Source: JADHTT01 sp964633845
GTDB lineage: Bacteria; Campylobacterota; Campylobacteria; Campylobacterales; Arcobacteraceae
DNA length: 23,201 bases
Direction: 5' to 3'
Assembly: GCA_964633845.1 (NCBI GenBank)
Contig: CAZWLA010000021.1
Coordinates: forward strand, 1-23,201
Shown: positions 12,808 through 20,876 of the stretch, piece by piece
Position numbering within the stretch: the stretch's first letter is position 1
Layout of the letters: each line of letters begins with the position of its first letter
Made by a program: the position numbers and the translations under genes
The notes under the pieces: generated by a model
Told to the model about the DNA's origin: nothing
The model's input: the letters and a program-made list of their open reading frames with translations, nothing else
Database searches by the model: none

Positions 12808-15225
12808 TTAGCTATTAATATCACTACTTTTAATTATTTGCTTTAACTCTTGACCATCTATCATCTCTTTTTCTATAAGTTCATTTGCAACAGCTTCAAT
12901 TGCAGGCCATAATCTTTTAACTTCTTTTTGTGTTTTTTCTTTAGCATTATTTATCCATACCAATATACGATTTTCAATTTTTTCTCTAAATAGTTGGTTT
13001 TGATATCCCTCTTCTAATCCAGAAATATTGATATATCCCAACTCCTCATCCATACCAAATAATGCAATAGCAGCATATGCTTGCATTGTTGCCATCTCAA
13101 GATCATTAATAGCACCTGTTTCCATACCATCTTCACCAAACTTTTCGATTTTTGCAATTCTTCCGGCTAAAAGAATACAAATATCATTAAATAGATTTTC
13201 TTTAGATGTTGCATCAATATAATCATCATTATGATATGAAACAAAGCCTAATGATTCACTCCGAGGGGCTACTGTTACTTGCTCAATTTTAATTTTTGGT
13301 AAAAGTATAGATGATAAAACAGCATGGCCTGCTTCATGATAGGCAGTTTTAGCCATAGATACTTCAAGATCACGAATTTGTTTATTTTCTAGTTTTGTAC
13401 CATATTTAATAATATTTATCTGCTCTAAGAGTATCTCTTCTGTTAACTCTTTTAATCCCTTTCGTGCTGCAAATAAAGAAGCCTCTTGACCAATTCGTTT
13501 AAGCTCATTACCACCCATTCCTGAGATATATCGCACTACTCTATTGATATCAATATTTTTGTTGTGTGGTTTTTTTAGTAAATCTTTAATAAAAAAGTGT
13601 CTAGCCTCAATATCAAGTTTTGGTACTTCAATTTGAATATCAATTCTATTTGCTTGAAGAAGCTCAGCTGGTATACTTGCTCTATTACCAATTGTTATAA
13701 TTGTAAATACAGGTGACTCAAAACTTTGATGTAAGTTTTCTAGTTGTTCTATGATTGGTTCAACACTTATAGTTGAAATCATACCACTAAGAATACCCTG
13801 TATATCAATATCTTCTAAAATAATAATTGCTGGTGCTAAGCCATAGGCTTGAGTATATGCTTTATGAATATTTTTTGGATCAAAAAGTTCAGAACCACTT
13901 AGTGCAATATATGGTATATTTGCTTCACTTGCAAAAGCTCTAGCTAAAAGTTTTTTACCCATACCTGATGGTCCATAAAGAATCATCCCTTTTGGTATGT
14001 TTAAATCAAAATATTTTAATCTATTTGGCTCTTTAAGTAATGTTAAAATTTCTAAAAGTTCATTTTTTACCTTATTGTGCCCAGCAATATCTTTAAATGT
14101 TATATCCGATACATGAAATGCATCATGAGATACAGCACTTAACTTTTCTTTAGTGTATGAAGCATTTGTGATAATACATTTTACTATATTATTAGAATCA
14201 ATTGATATATCCCACTCTAGATTGATACAATAATGTTGTTTACTGATTTTTAATAAAAGTACTTTTTCATCTTCTAAAGATTTTGCTAGAAAGGTTTTAG
14301 CTTTATTAGATACGCTATAACATATTTGTGTAACATAGTCATGTTGTTTTAAAATATCATATATGTGATTGAACATCTGCTTTGGTAATTTTTGTTTAAT
14401 ATGTCTTGCATTAAGATAAGGAGCTAAAGACAATGTAAATAGTGAAGCAAATTTATCAAACTCTATATATTCAATAACTATGTCACTTTTTTTAATAAAA
14501 TCATGAGACATTTGGTGTAAACTTCTAGCACCAATTTTAAGAAGTGTTGTGAGACTTAAATTATTAAAGGTGATTGTTGTATGTTCTGCAAGAAGTGAAA
14601 GTAATTTTTTATCAAAAGCATTTTCTTTACTATCTCCTACTAATATTTTCTCACAAGATAGTTGTTCAATCAAAAATGTATGAGCTTGTAGTGGATTATC
14701 TATAAGTAACTTTTTAATATCTTTTCGTTGTGAAAGGCTTGAAAGTGCAGTAGTTGTAAGAACAGCAATAATATTTGAAAAATCAATTTCAATATTTTCA
14801 TAATCTGTAAATAGGGTGTATAAAGCTAGCTGAACTTGTAAGTCTGCTTTTTCTATATCTTCAAAAACTAAAATTGAATTAGGATTGTTTGTTACAAATT
14901 CAATGATGTCATTTTGAAAGCTAACAGCTCCTAATTGATCTGAATCTATACCAAAATTACCACTATATTGGTCCATATAAAATGTTTTTAATTGTTTAAT
15001 AGTAGGATCTAATTGTGTTAATAGCTCACACATATAGTGTTTTCCACTATTTGGTGGACCAACAAAAGTGAATAGTACTTTTATTTTACTTCTATTATCT
15101 AGTATATGAGATTCTAGAAGTGTTTTTGTTAACGATTGAATTGCTAAGTCTTGATCAAAAAGTTCCTCTTTTAGGCCTGACTCAAGTCCTTTAATAAATT
15201 TATTATAGTTTTCTTTAGTTTTCAT
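12808..15225 (-). CDS. Dual-AAA FtsH-like M41 metallopeptidase with degenerate ATPase motifs
   Basis: 805 residues from ATG 15225 (AGGA site 4 bases upstream); the frame continues to a TTG at 15264, but that would overlap the LOG gene by 50 bases. Order: a ClpB-D2-like AAA module (P-loop GPPNSGKH 56-63, Walker B ILVFEDIE 118-125); an unassigned middle (about 190-365); an FtsH-like AAA (P-loop GPSGMGKK 418-425, Walker B IIILEDID 467-474); and an M41 peptidase with HEAGH (630-634) and third zinc ligand D708 in TGAINDL. There are no N-terminal membrane helices, unlike FtsH. Both P-loops lack the Thr/Ser after GK, and both Walker B motifs read ED instead of DE. The FtsH pore loop (FVG) and the second arginine of the GRFDR motif (here ANRIDI) are also missing. 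The zinc site looks active. It overlaps the LOG gene by 11 bases. Confidence 0.8.
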   Translation of the reverse strand: MKTKENYNKFIKGLESGLKEELFDQDLAIQSLTKTLLESHILDNRSKIKVLFTFVGPPNSGKHYMCELLTQLDPTIKQLKTFYMDQYSGNFGIDSDQLGAVSFQNDIIEFVTNNPNSILVFEDIEKADLQVQLALYTLFTDYENIEIDFSNIIAVLTTTALSSLSQRKDIKKLLIDNPLQAHTFLIEQLSCEKILVGDSKENAFDKKLLSLLAEHTTITFNNLSLTTLLKIGARSLHQMSHDFIKKSDIVIEYIEFDKFASLFTLSLAPYLNARHIKQKLPKQMFNHIYDILKQHDYVTQICYSVSNKAKTFLAKSLEDEKVLLLKISKQHYCINLEWDISIDSNNIVKCIITNASYTKEKLSAVSHDAFHVSDITFKDIAGHNKVKNELLEILTLLKEPNRLKYFDLNIPKGMILYGPSGMGKKLLARAFASEANIPYIALSGSELFDPKNIHKAYTQAYGLAPAIIILEDIDIQGILSGMISTISVEPIIEQLENLHQSFESPVFTIITIGNRASIPAELLQANRIDIQIEVPKLDIEARHFFIKDLLKKPHNKNIDINRVVRYISGMGGNELKRIGQEASLFAARKGLKELTEEILLEQINIIKYGTKLENKQIRDLEVSMAKTAYHEAGHAVLSSILLPKIKIEQVTVAPRSESLGFVSYHNDDYIDATSKENLFNDICILLAGRIAKIEKFGEDGMETGAINDLEMATMQAYAAIALFGMDEELGYINISGLEEGYQNQLFREKIENRILVWINNAKEKTQKEVKRLWPAIEAVANELIEKEMIDGQELKQIIKSSDINS

Positions 15226-15865
15226 TGAATCCTGCCATATTAATATATTGTACTGTTTCATCAATACTATCTGTTATTAGATATGATTGCATATCTTGTT
15301 TATCAATAAAATTATGAGATAGCATAACTTTAAAAAAATCCTCTAATGGTTCAAAAAATGATTTTCCAAAAAGTACAATTGGAAATTTACCCATACGTTT
15401 TGTTTGAACTAAACATAACGCTTCGGAGAGCTCATCAAGTGTCCCATATCCACCGGGAAATACTATAAAAGCTACAGAGTATTTGATAAAGCTAACTTTT
15501 CTTGTAAAAAAATATCTAAAATGAAGTGGTATTTTAACAAATTGGTTTATTGGTTGTTTATTTGGAAGTTCAATATGAAGACCAACTGAAATTTTAGCAC
15601 CTTTATTAGCCGCCTCCATGATACCACTTCCCCCACCAGTAATAATAGCATAGCCTTCGTCAGATAGTAATTGCGATAGTTTGTAAGCACTGACATAATA
15701 TGTATCATTTTTATTAAGTCTTGCACTTCCAAAAATAGATATAGCAGGGGGAAGAGTATTTAGTTTTGAATATACATTTATAAAATCTCCAAGTATCTTA
15801 AATAAACGTTTTTTATCTTTTTTTTTATTTTTATTATCTAGAAATTCATGCTCTAAATTACTCAT
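15215..15865 (-). CDS. LOG-family (TIGR00730) nucleoside-monophosphate phosphoribohydrolase-like protein
   Basis: A 216-residue Rossmann-fold protein of the LONELY GUY / PpnN-like group. It shows ISIFGSAR (43-49), the nucleotide-site GGGSGIMEAANKGA (77-90) and the hallmark PGGYGTLDE (137-145). Family members release the base from nucleotide 5'-monophosphates (cytokinin activation in plants; AMP/GMP breakdown in bacteria). The first 20 residues are highly charged with a Lys run. The ATG has AAAGGAT, which overlaps the stop of the upstream metallo-beta-lactamase gene (10-base gap), and the 3' end overlaps the AAA-peptidase start by 11 bases, so it sits mid-operon. Confidence 0.85.
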   Translation of the reverse strand: MSNLEHEFLDNKNKKKDKKRLFKILGDFINVYSKLNTLPPAISIFGSARLNKNDTYYVSAYKLSQLLSDEGYAIITGGGSGIMEAANKGAKISVGLHIELPNKQPINQFVKIPLHFRYFFTRKVSFIKYSVAFIVFPGGYGTLDELSEALCLVQTKRMGKFPIVLFGKSFFEPLEDFFKVMLSHNFIDKQDMQSYLITDSIDETVQYINMAGFNEN

Positions 15866-15875
15866 AGTTTATCCT

Positions 15876-17219
15876 TTAAATATGGATTTGTTCACCAATT
15901 TTAATAATATGTGCTTTCTCTTTAAGATCTTGTTTAACTTTTTGTTTTAATATTTGTAATTGAGGTAAATCTCCATGAATCAAATATACACAATATATAT
16001 CATCAATTGTGTCTATCCATTCCAATAATTCTTTTTGATCAGCATGTGCAGAAAAACCTGATACATATGCAACTTTTGCCTTTACGTAAATATTTGAGTT
16101 TAAAATTGATATTTTCCCTTTACCTTGTGATATTTTTTGACCAAGTGTATTGTTTACTTGAAAACCAACAAAAAGAACTAGATTTTCTTTATCTTTAAGG
16201 TATTTGATAAGATGGTAATTTACTCTTCCTCCTTCACACATCCCACTTCCAGCAATAATAATTTTAGGAGCATTGTTTGAGTTTATATGAATAGATTCCT
16301 CTTTGGTATATGTGTTTACTAACTCTTTAAAATTAAATGGATTTATCCCTTTTTCTATCATTTGTTTAACATTATCACTAAATAGATGTGGGTAATTTTC
16401 AAAAGCTCTTGTGACATTTATAGCTAAAGGAGAATCAAGAAATACAGGAATATCTTTTAATTTACCATCTTCACTCATCTGTTTTAAAAGAAATAGTATT
16501 TCTTGTGTTCGTTCTAGTGCAAATGATGGGATAACTACTGTTCCACCATTTTCAATTGTTTGTAAAATTTGATTTTTAAAGCTATCGATTGATATTTCTA
16601 AATCTGGATGTACAGATAAACCATAAGTTGACTCAACGAAAACATAATTTGCATTGTCCCAAAACTCAATAGGAGATGTTATTATTCGTTCACTTTGACC
16701 TATGTCACCTGAGAAAACAACACTTTTGTCCATACCGTCATCGGTAAATTCTATTTTAACACTAACTGAACCTAAAATATGTCCAGCATTTTTAAAAGTG
16801 ATTTTAATATTTTCATCAAGATCTAATGATTCATCACACTCTAGAAAATTACCAAAAAGTTCAAGTGCCGGATCAACATCTTGCATTGTATAAAGTTGCT
16901 TAGGTTTGCTCTCTAAGATTCCAGCAGAATTTTTTAGCATCAATTGAGCAATACTAAATGTTGCTCTTGTAGATATTATTTTTTTATTAAATCCTTTTTT
17001 AACTAATAAAGGTATTCGACCAATATGATCAAGATGTGCATGTGTGACAATTAGATAATCAATATCTTCTGGATTAAAACCAAATGGTTCAAAGTTTAAG
17101 TCACTTTCTTCACCTTGAAACATTCCACAATCAATTAGTATGTTTATATTTCCTATATTTAGAAGATGACAAGAGCCAGTGACTTCACCAGCAGCACCAT
17201 AAGATGTATAAAAAGCCAT
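15876..17219 (-). CDS. MBL-fold beta-CASP RNA hydrolase-like protein
   Basis: A 447-residue protein of the CPSF73/TTHA0252-like family. The metallo-beta-lactamase half has HAHLDH (60-65), a VFSGDIG strand and ESTYG. The beta-CASP insert follows, and near the end come GSGMCEGGRVNYHL and SGFSAHADQ, the motif with the late zinc-binding His, completing a two-zinc ribonuclease site. Relatives cleave RNA endo- or exonucleolytically in the cytosol. I start at ATG 17219, which has AAAGGAT at good distance and gives MAFYTSYGAAGEVTGSCHLL, the family's usual opening. An in-frame ATG at 17255 would add a hydrophobic 12-residue head with no ribosome site. This is the first gene of the minus-strand operon with LOG and the AAA peptidase. 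Confidence 0.88.
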   Translation of the reverse strand: MAFYTSYGAAGEVTGSCHLLNIGNINILIDCGMFQGEESDLNFEPFGFNPEDIDYLIVTHAHLDHIGRIPLLVKKGFNKKIISTRATFSIAQLMLKNSAGILESKPKQLYTMQDVDPALELFGNFLECDESLDLDENIKITFKNAGHILGSVSVKIEFTDDGMDKSVVFSGDIGQSERIITSPIEFWDNANYVFVESTYGLSVHPDLEISIDSFKNQILQTIENGGTVVIPSFALERTQEILFLLKQMSEDGKLKDIPVFLDSPLAINVTRAFENYPHLFSDNVKQMIEKGINPFNFKELVNTYTKEESIHINSNNAPKIIIAGSGMCEGGRVNYHLIKYLKDKENLVLFVGFQVNNTLGQKISQGKGKISILNSNIYVKAKVAYVSGFSAHADQKELLEWIDTIDDIYCVYLIHGDLPQLQILKQKVKQDLKEKAHIIKIGEQIHI

Positions 17220-17334
17220 ATACATATCCTTTATTATAATGATTATATTGTACATTATAAAAGATTAGTATACCTTTTGTTAATAACGCTTTTATATCAT
17301 ATTAAATATAATTTAACATGAGAGAAGTAAATTT
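17220..17334. promoter_or_regulatory. Divergent promoter region
   Basis: This gap separates the minus-strand RNase operon from the plus-strand ATPase operon. Minus-strand TATAAT hexamers lie at 17233-17238, 17242-17247 and 17254-17259; the last leaves a leader of about 28 bases before the ATG at 17219, whose AAAGGA site is at 17227-17232. Plus-strand TATAAT lies at 17307-17312, with a purine-rich GAGAGAAG before the ATPase ATG. A -35-like TTGTTA (17277-17282) is too far away (24-base spacer) to trust. Confidence 0.45.
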
Positions 17335-19911
17335 ATGTTTTATACTGCAAGTATTCAAAATAGTTTAAAGCAATTAAACTGTACTATTGATGGGCTAAGC
17401 ACTAGTCAAGTAAAGCAAAGATATAAACATTATGGACAAAATACTCTTCCGCAGGCTATAAAAAAGACTATTCTAAATATATTTATAGACCAATTTAAAA
17501 GTCCAATTATATATGTTTTACTACTTGCTGCTATTGTATCTTTTGTGATTCAAGAGTTTACAGATAGTGGATTTATAATGGCTGTTTTATTTATAAATGC
17601 ATTTATAGGTACATATCAAGAATATACAGCAAGTCAAAAAGCTGATGCACTTAAAAAAATCATAAAGACTTATATTATTGCTTTAAGAGATAATAAAAAA
17701 ATAGAATTATTAAGTGATGATATTACAGTTGGAGATATTGTTTTTTTTGAATCTGGAGTTAAAGTTCCTGCAGATATAAGATTAATTGAAAGTAACGATC
17801 TCTTTGTTAATGAGTCTTTACTCACAGGAGAGTCTATAGATGTTACAAAAGATGCTACTTGCATATATGATAATATAGATATACCTATTGGTGATAGAAA
17901 AAATATGCTTTACGCAGGTTCTATGGTTACAAAAGGTCGTGCCATGGGAGTAGTTGCAACTATTGGTTTAAAAACAGAAATAGGAAAAATTGCAACACTA
18001 CTTAAAGTATCACAAGTTACAAAAACACCATTATTAGTAAGGATGGAACGCTTCTCTTTTAATATAGCAAAAGTTGTACTTACGGTTGTATTGATCATTA
18101 TTATGGTTGGTATCTGTCAAGATATAGAGGCTAAGGAGATTTTTTTCTTTACAGTTGCGTTAGCTGTATCAACTATTCCTGAAGGACTTCCTGTTGCAAT
18201 TACTGTTGCTCTTAGTATGGCAAGTTCGGTTATGAGTAAAAAAAATGTAATTGTTCGTAAGTTATCAGCTATAGAAGGATTAGGTTCATGTACACTAATT
18301 GCAAGTGATAAAACAGGTACAATGACACAAAATCAACTTACTGTTGAACACTTCATCACCCCTACAGAAGTTTATAATACTACAGATCAAGTTGATGAGA
18401 AAATATTACAATGTGCTATATTATGTAATGAGGTAACTTTGGATAATCAAAATGGTACATATAGCTTTTTAGGAGACCAAGTTGATGTAGCACTTGCACA
18501 GTATGCTTTAAATATTGATAATACCATTATGGGATTAAAAAATGAGATAATACCTATGGATAGTATCCCTTATGAACCTATAAATAAGTTTTCAGCGATA
18601 AGTTTTATAATTGATGGTAAGAAAATAGATTTTATTAAAGGTTCCCCCGAAGTTATTCTTAGTAAGTGTAGTATAGAACAAAGTGATTTAGATAAAAGTA
18701 TTTATCAAGTAGATAAGTGGGCTAGTAAAGGGTTTAGGAATATTGCTTTAGCATATAAGTTTAGTGAAGAGGAAGGCATAGCAACAAATGGATATAGCTA
18801 CCTTGGATTTGGTGCAATTATAGATCCATTAAGAGAAGGGGTAAAAGAGGCTGTAAGCACAGCTAAAGATGCAGGTATTCAAGTGCTTATGGTTACAGGG
18901 GATCATCCTAATACTGCATTATTTATAGCAAATGAACTAGGAATTGCTATTAATAAAGATGAGGTTATCGATGGTGAAAGTATAAGCAATTGGTCTAAAA
19001 ATGGGGCAAAAAAAGAGTTATTGGAAAATAAAAGAGTTTTTGCAAGAGTTTCCCCAGAGCAAAAACAATTAATAGTCCAAACCTTTCAGGATTTAGGACA
19101 TTTTGTAGCAGTTACTGGTGATGGTGTAAATGATGCACCAGCACTTAAGCATGCCAATATTGGTATATCAATGGGGAAAAGTGGAACAGATGTAGCAAGG
19201 GAATCAAGTGATTTGATTCTAACTGATGATTCATTTGGTTCTATTGTAAATGGGATTAAAGAGGGACGAGTTGCATATGATAATATTAGAAAAGTCATAC
19301 ATTTACTAATATCTACAGGATTTGCAGAGATAGTTTTAATTATCTTGTCGTTATTGTTTTTTGTACCAATTCCCCTCTTACCTGTACAGCTTTTATGGTT
19401 AAATCTAGTTACAAATGGTATTCAAGATGTAGCATTAGGTTTAGAAAAAGCAGAGCCAAATATACTAAAGTTAAAACCACGAAATCCTAAGGAACCAATA
19501 TTCAATAAAATAATGATCAGTCGTGTTGTTGTAGGTGGTTTATATATGGGTATATGTGCATTTGCAGTATTTTATACTTTACTTCAATATGGATATAGTG
19601 AAGATAGTGCTAGAAATATTACATTGTTGTTAATGGTTTTATTTGAAAATATACATGTATTTAACTCTAGAACAGAAAATAATTCTATATTTAAAATTAA
19701 CCATCTTAAAAATAAATTTTTATGGATCTCTGTTATAGTAGCACAAGCTATACATATTTTTTCTATGCATAATCCATTTATGCAATCAGTATTAAAAGTT
19801 CAGCCTGTTGATTTAAAATTATGGGGAATACTATTTATAATTGCTTTAGTGTTATTAGCAGTGATGGAGATAGAAAAAATTATAAGAAAAAAATTGAAAG
19901 GAAAAAAGTGA
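17335..19911 (+). CDS. P2-type cation-transporting ATPase
   Basis: An 858-residue P-type ATPase of the Ca2+/Na+,K+-like class. In order: an N-terminal cation-ATPase domain, M1-M2, actuator with TGES (164-167), M4 with PEGLP (282-286), phosphorylation motif DKTGTMT with D325, nucleotide domain with KGSPE, hinge TGDGVNDAPA, and six C-terminal helices M5-M10. The PEGLP motif and M5 GFAE Glu argue for a Ca2+-type site. In M6, SERCA's N-LVT-D reads N690-LVT-N694, with an extra Asp at D698. Similar bacterial proteins share this variant, so the transported ion (Ca2+, Mn2+, Na+/K+ or H+) is not certain. It heads an operon: the stop overlaps the GTG start of the phosphofructokinase gene. Confidence 0.88.
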   Translation: MFYTASIQNSLKQLNCTIDGLSTSQVKQRYKHYGQNTLPQAIKKTILNIFIDQFKSPIIYVLLLAAIVSFVIQEFTDSGFIMAVLFINAFIGTYQEYTASQKADALKKIIKTYIIALRDNKKIELLSDDITVGDIVFFESGVKVPADIRLIESNDLFVNESLLTGESIDVTKDATCIYDNIDIPIGDRKNMLYAGSMVTKGRAMGVVATIGLKTEIGKIATLLKVSQVTKTPLLVRMERFSFNIAKVVLTVVLIIIMVGICQDIEAKEIFFFTVALAVSTIPEGLPVAITVALSMASSVMSKKNVIVRKLSAIEGLGSCTLIASDKTGTMTQNQLTVEHFITPTEVYNTTDQVDEKILQCAILCNEVTLDNQNGTYSFLGDQVDVALAQYALNIDNTIMGLKNEIIPMDSIPYEPINKFSAISFIIDGKKIDFIKGSPEVILSKCSIEQSDLDKSIYQVDKWASKGFRNIALAYKFSEEEGIATNGYSYLGFGAIIDPLREGVKEAVSTAKDAGIQVLMVTGDHPNTALFIANELGIAINKDEVIDGESISNWSKNGAKKELLENKRVFARVSPEQKQLIVQTFQDLGHFVAVTGDGVNDAPALKHANIGISMGKSGTDVARESSDLILTDDSFGSIVNGIKEGRVAYDNIRKVIHLLISTGFAEIVLIILSLLFFVPIPLLPVQLLWLNLVTNGIQDVALGLEKAEPNILKLKPRNPKEPIFNKIMISRVVVGGLYMGICAFAVFYTLLQYGYSEDSARNITLLLMVLFENIHVFNSRTENNSIFKINHLKNKFLWISVIVAQAIHIFSMHNPFMQSVLKVQPVDLKLWGILFIIALVLLAVMEIEKIIRKKLKGKK
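19897..19902 (+). promoter_or_regulatory. Ribosome site that decides the pfkA GTG start
   Basis: AAAGGA at 19897-19902, five A residues before GTG 19908. It supports the GTG, which gives the family's normal N-terminus, over the upstream in-frame ATG at 19821 inside the ATPase gene. Confidence 0.65.
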
Positions 19912-20870
19912 ATTCAATTGCCATAATGTGTTCCGGGGGAGATAGTTCAGGGATGAACCCAGCCATTAAAAAATTTGTAGAATATTCTTACGATAAAGGC
20001 TTGAGTCCTTATTGTATATATGATGGATTAGAAGGACTTATTGATGGAAATATTAAAAAAGCTAGCCGTAAAGATATATCGGGAATTATCCATTTAGGTG
20101 GTACGATTATAAGAACTTCTAGATCAAAAAGATTTTATGAGTATTCAAATAGGAAATTGGCATACGATAATTTAAAAAAATATAATATTAATAAGCTTAT
20201 AGTTTTAGGTGGAGATGGAAGCTTTAAAGCTATGGATATTTTTTCTCAAGAGTTTGATATATCATTTGTTGGTATTCCAAGTACAATTGATAATGATATA
20301 TATGGTACAGATTATTGTATAGGTGTTGATACTTCACTTAATATAATTAGAGATGCTTTAGATGATATTAGAGATACATCTTCATCGTTAAATAGAGCAT
20401 TTGTAGTAGAAACAATGGGAAGAGATAGTGGTTATTTAGCACTAATCTCTGCACTTACAAGTGGTGCTGAAATGTGTATAATCCCTGAGATTGAATATGA
20501 GTTAGATTCATTAAAATTAAGATTAGAAAAAGAGATAAAAGATGGCAGAAATTATATTATAGCTGTTGTCTCTGAAGCTACAAAAGATACACAAAAAATT
20601 AAAAATTGGATTCAAGCAGATTTAAAATTTGAAGTAAGGGAAATGGTTTTAGGTCATATTCAAAGAGGTGGAAGCCCAAGTGTATATGATAGGCTAATGG
20701 CATTTGAATTTATATCTTATGCTATTGATAGATTAGATGATAGAGATATAAATGAGATTATAGTATATAAAAATGCAAAGTTTAAATTTCTTCCTATAGG
20801 TGAAGTTGTCAGTAAGGTATATCAAATAGATCCAAAACTTTTAAAACTAGTATCAAAATTAACAAGGTAG
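19908..20870 (+). CDS. pfkA: 6-phosphofructokinase
   Basis: 320 residues from GTG 19908, exactly the length of E. coli PfkA. It phosphorylates fructose 6-phosphate to fructose 1,6-bisphosphate. Visible motifs: ATP-loop GGDSSGMN (10-17); GGDGS (101-105), where Gly104 marks the ATP- rather than diphosphate-dependent class; the catalytic TIDND (126-130, D128 as base); IGVDTSLN, RDTSSS and VETMGR for sugar binding; and GHIQRGGSPS near the end. The residue before TIDND is Ser125, where ATP enzymes usually have Gly and PPi enzymes Lys, leaving slight doubt on the phosphoryl donor. The start overlaps the ATPase stop (GTGA), and PEP synthase follows after 6 bases. The enzyme is absent from Campylobacter jejuni, so its presence is informative about metabolism. 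Confidence 0.9.
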   Translation: MNSIAIMCSGGDSSGMNPAIKKFVEYSYDKGLSPYCIYDGLEGLIDGNIKKASRKDISGIIHLGGTIIRTSRSKRFYEYSNRKLAYDNLKKYNINKLIVLGGDGSFKAMDIFSQEFDISFVGIPSTIDNDIYGTDYCIGVDTSLNIIRDALDDIRDTSSSLNRAFVVETMGRDSGYLALISALTSGAEMCIIPEIEYELDSLKLRLEKEIKDGRNYIIAVVSEATKDTQKIKNWIQADLKFEVREMVLGHIQRGGSPSVYDRLMAFEFISYAIDRLDDRDINEIIVYKNAKFKFLPIGEVVSKVYQIDPKLLKLVSKLTR

Positions 20871-20876
20871 CAGAGT

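Noticed and set aside
15226..15264. Upstream TTG start for the AAA-M41 protein
   Set aside because: It needs a 50-base overlap with the LOG gene and has no ribosome site, while ATG 15225 has AGGA just upstream.
17220..17255. Upstream ATG for the MBL-fold protein
   Set aside because: The added 12 residues are a hydrophobic low-complexity head, and the AAAGGAT site fits ATG 17219.
19821..19907. Upstream ATG for phosphofructokinase
   Set aside because: It lies within the ATPase gene; GTG 19908 has AAAGGA and gives the canonical 320-residue enzyme.
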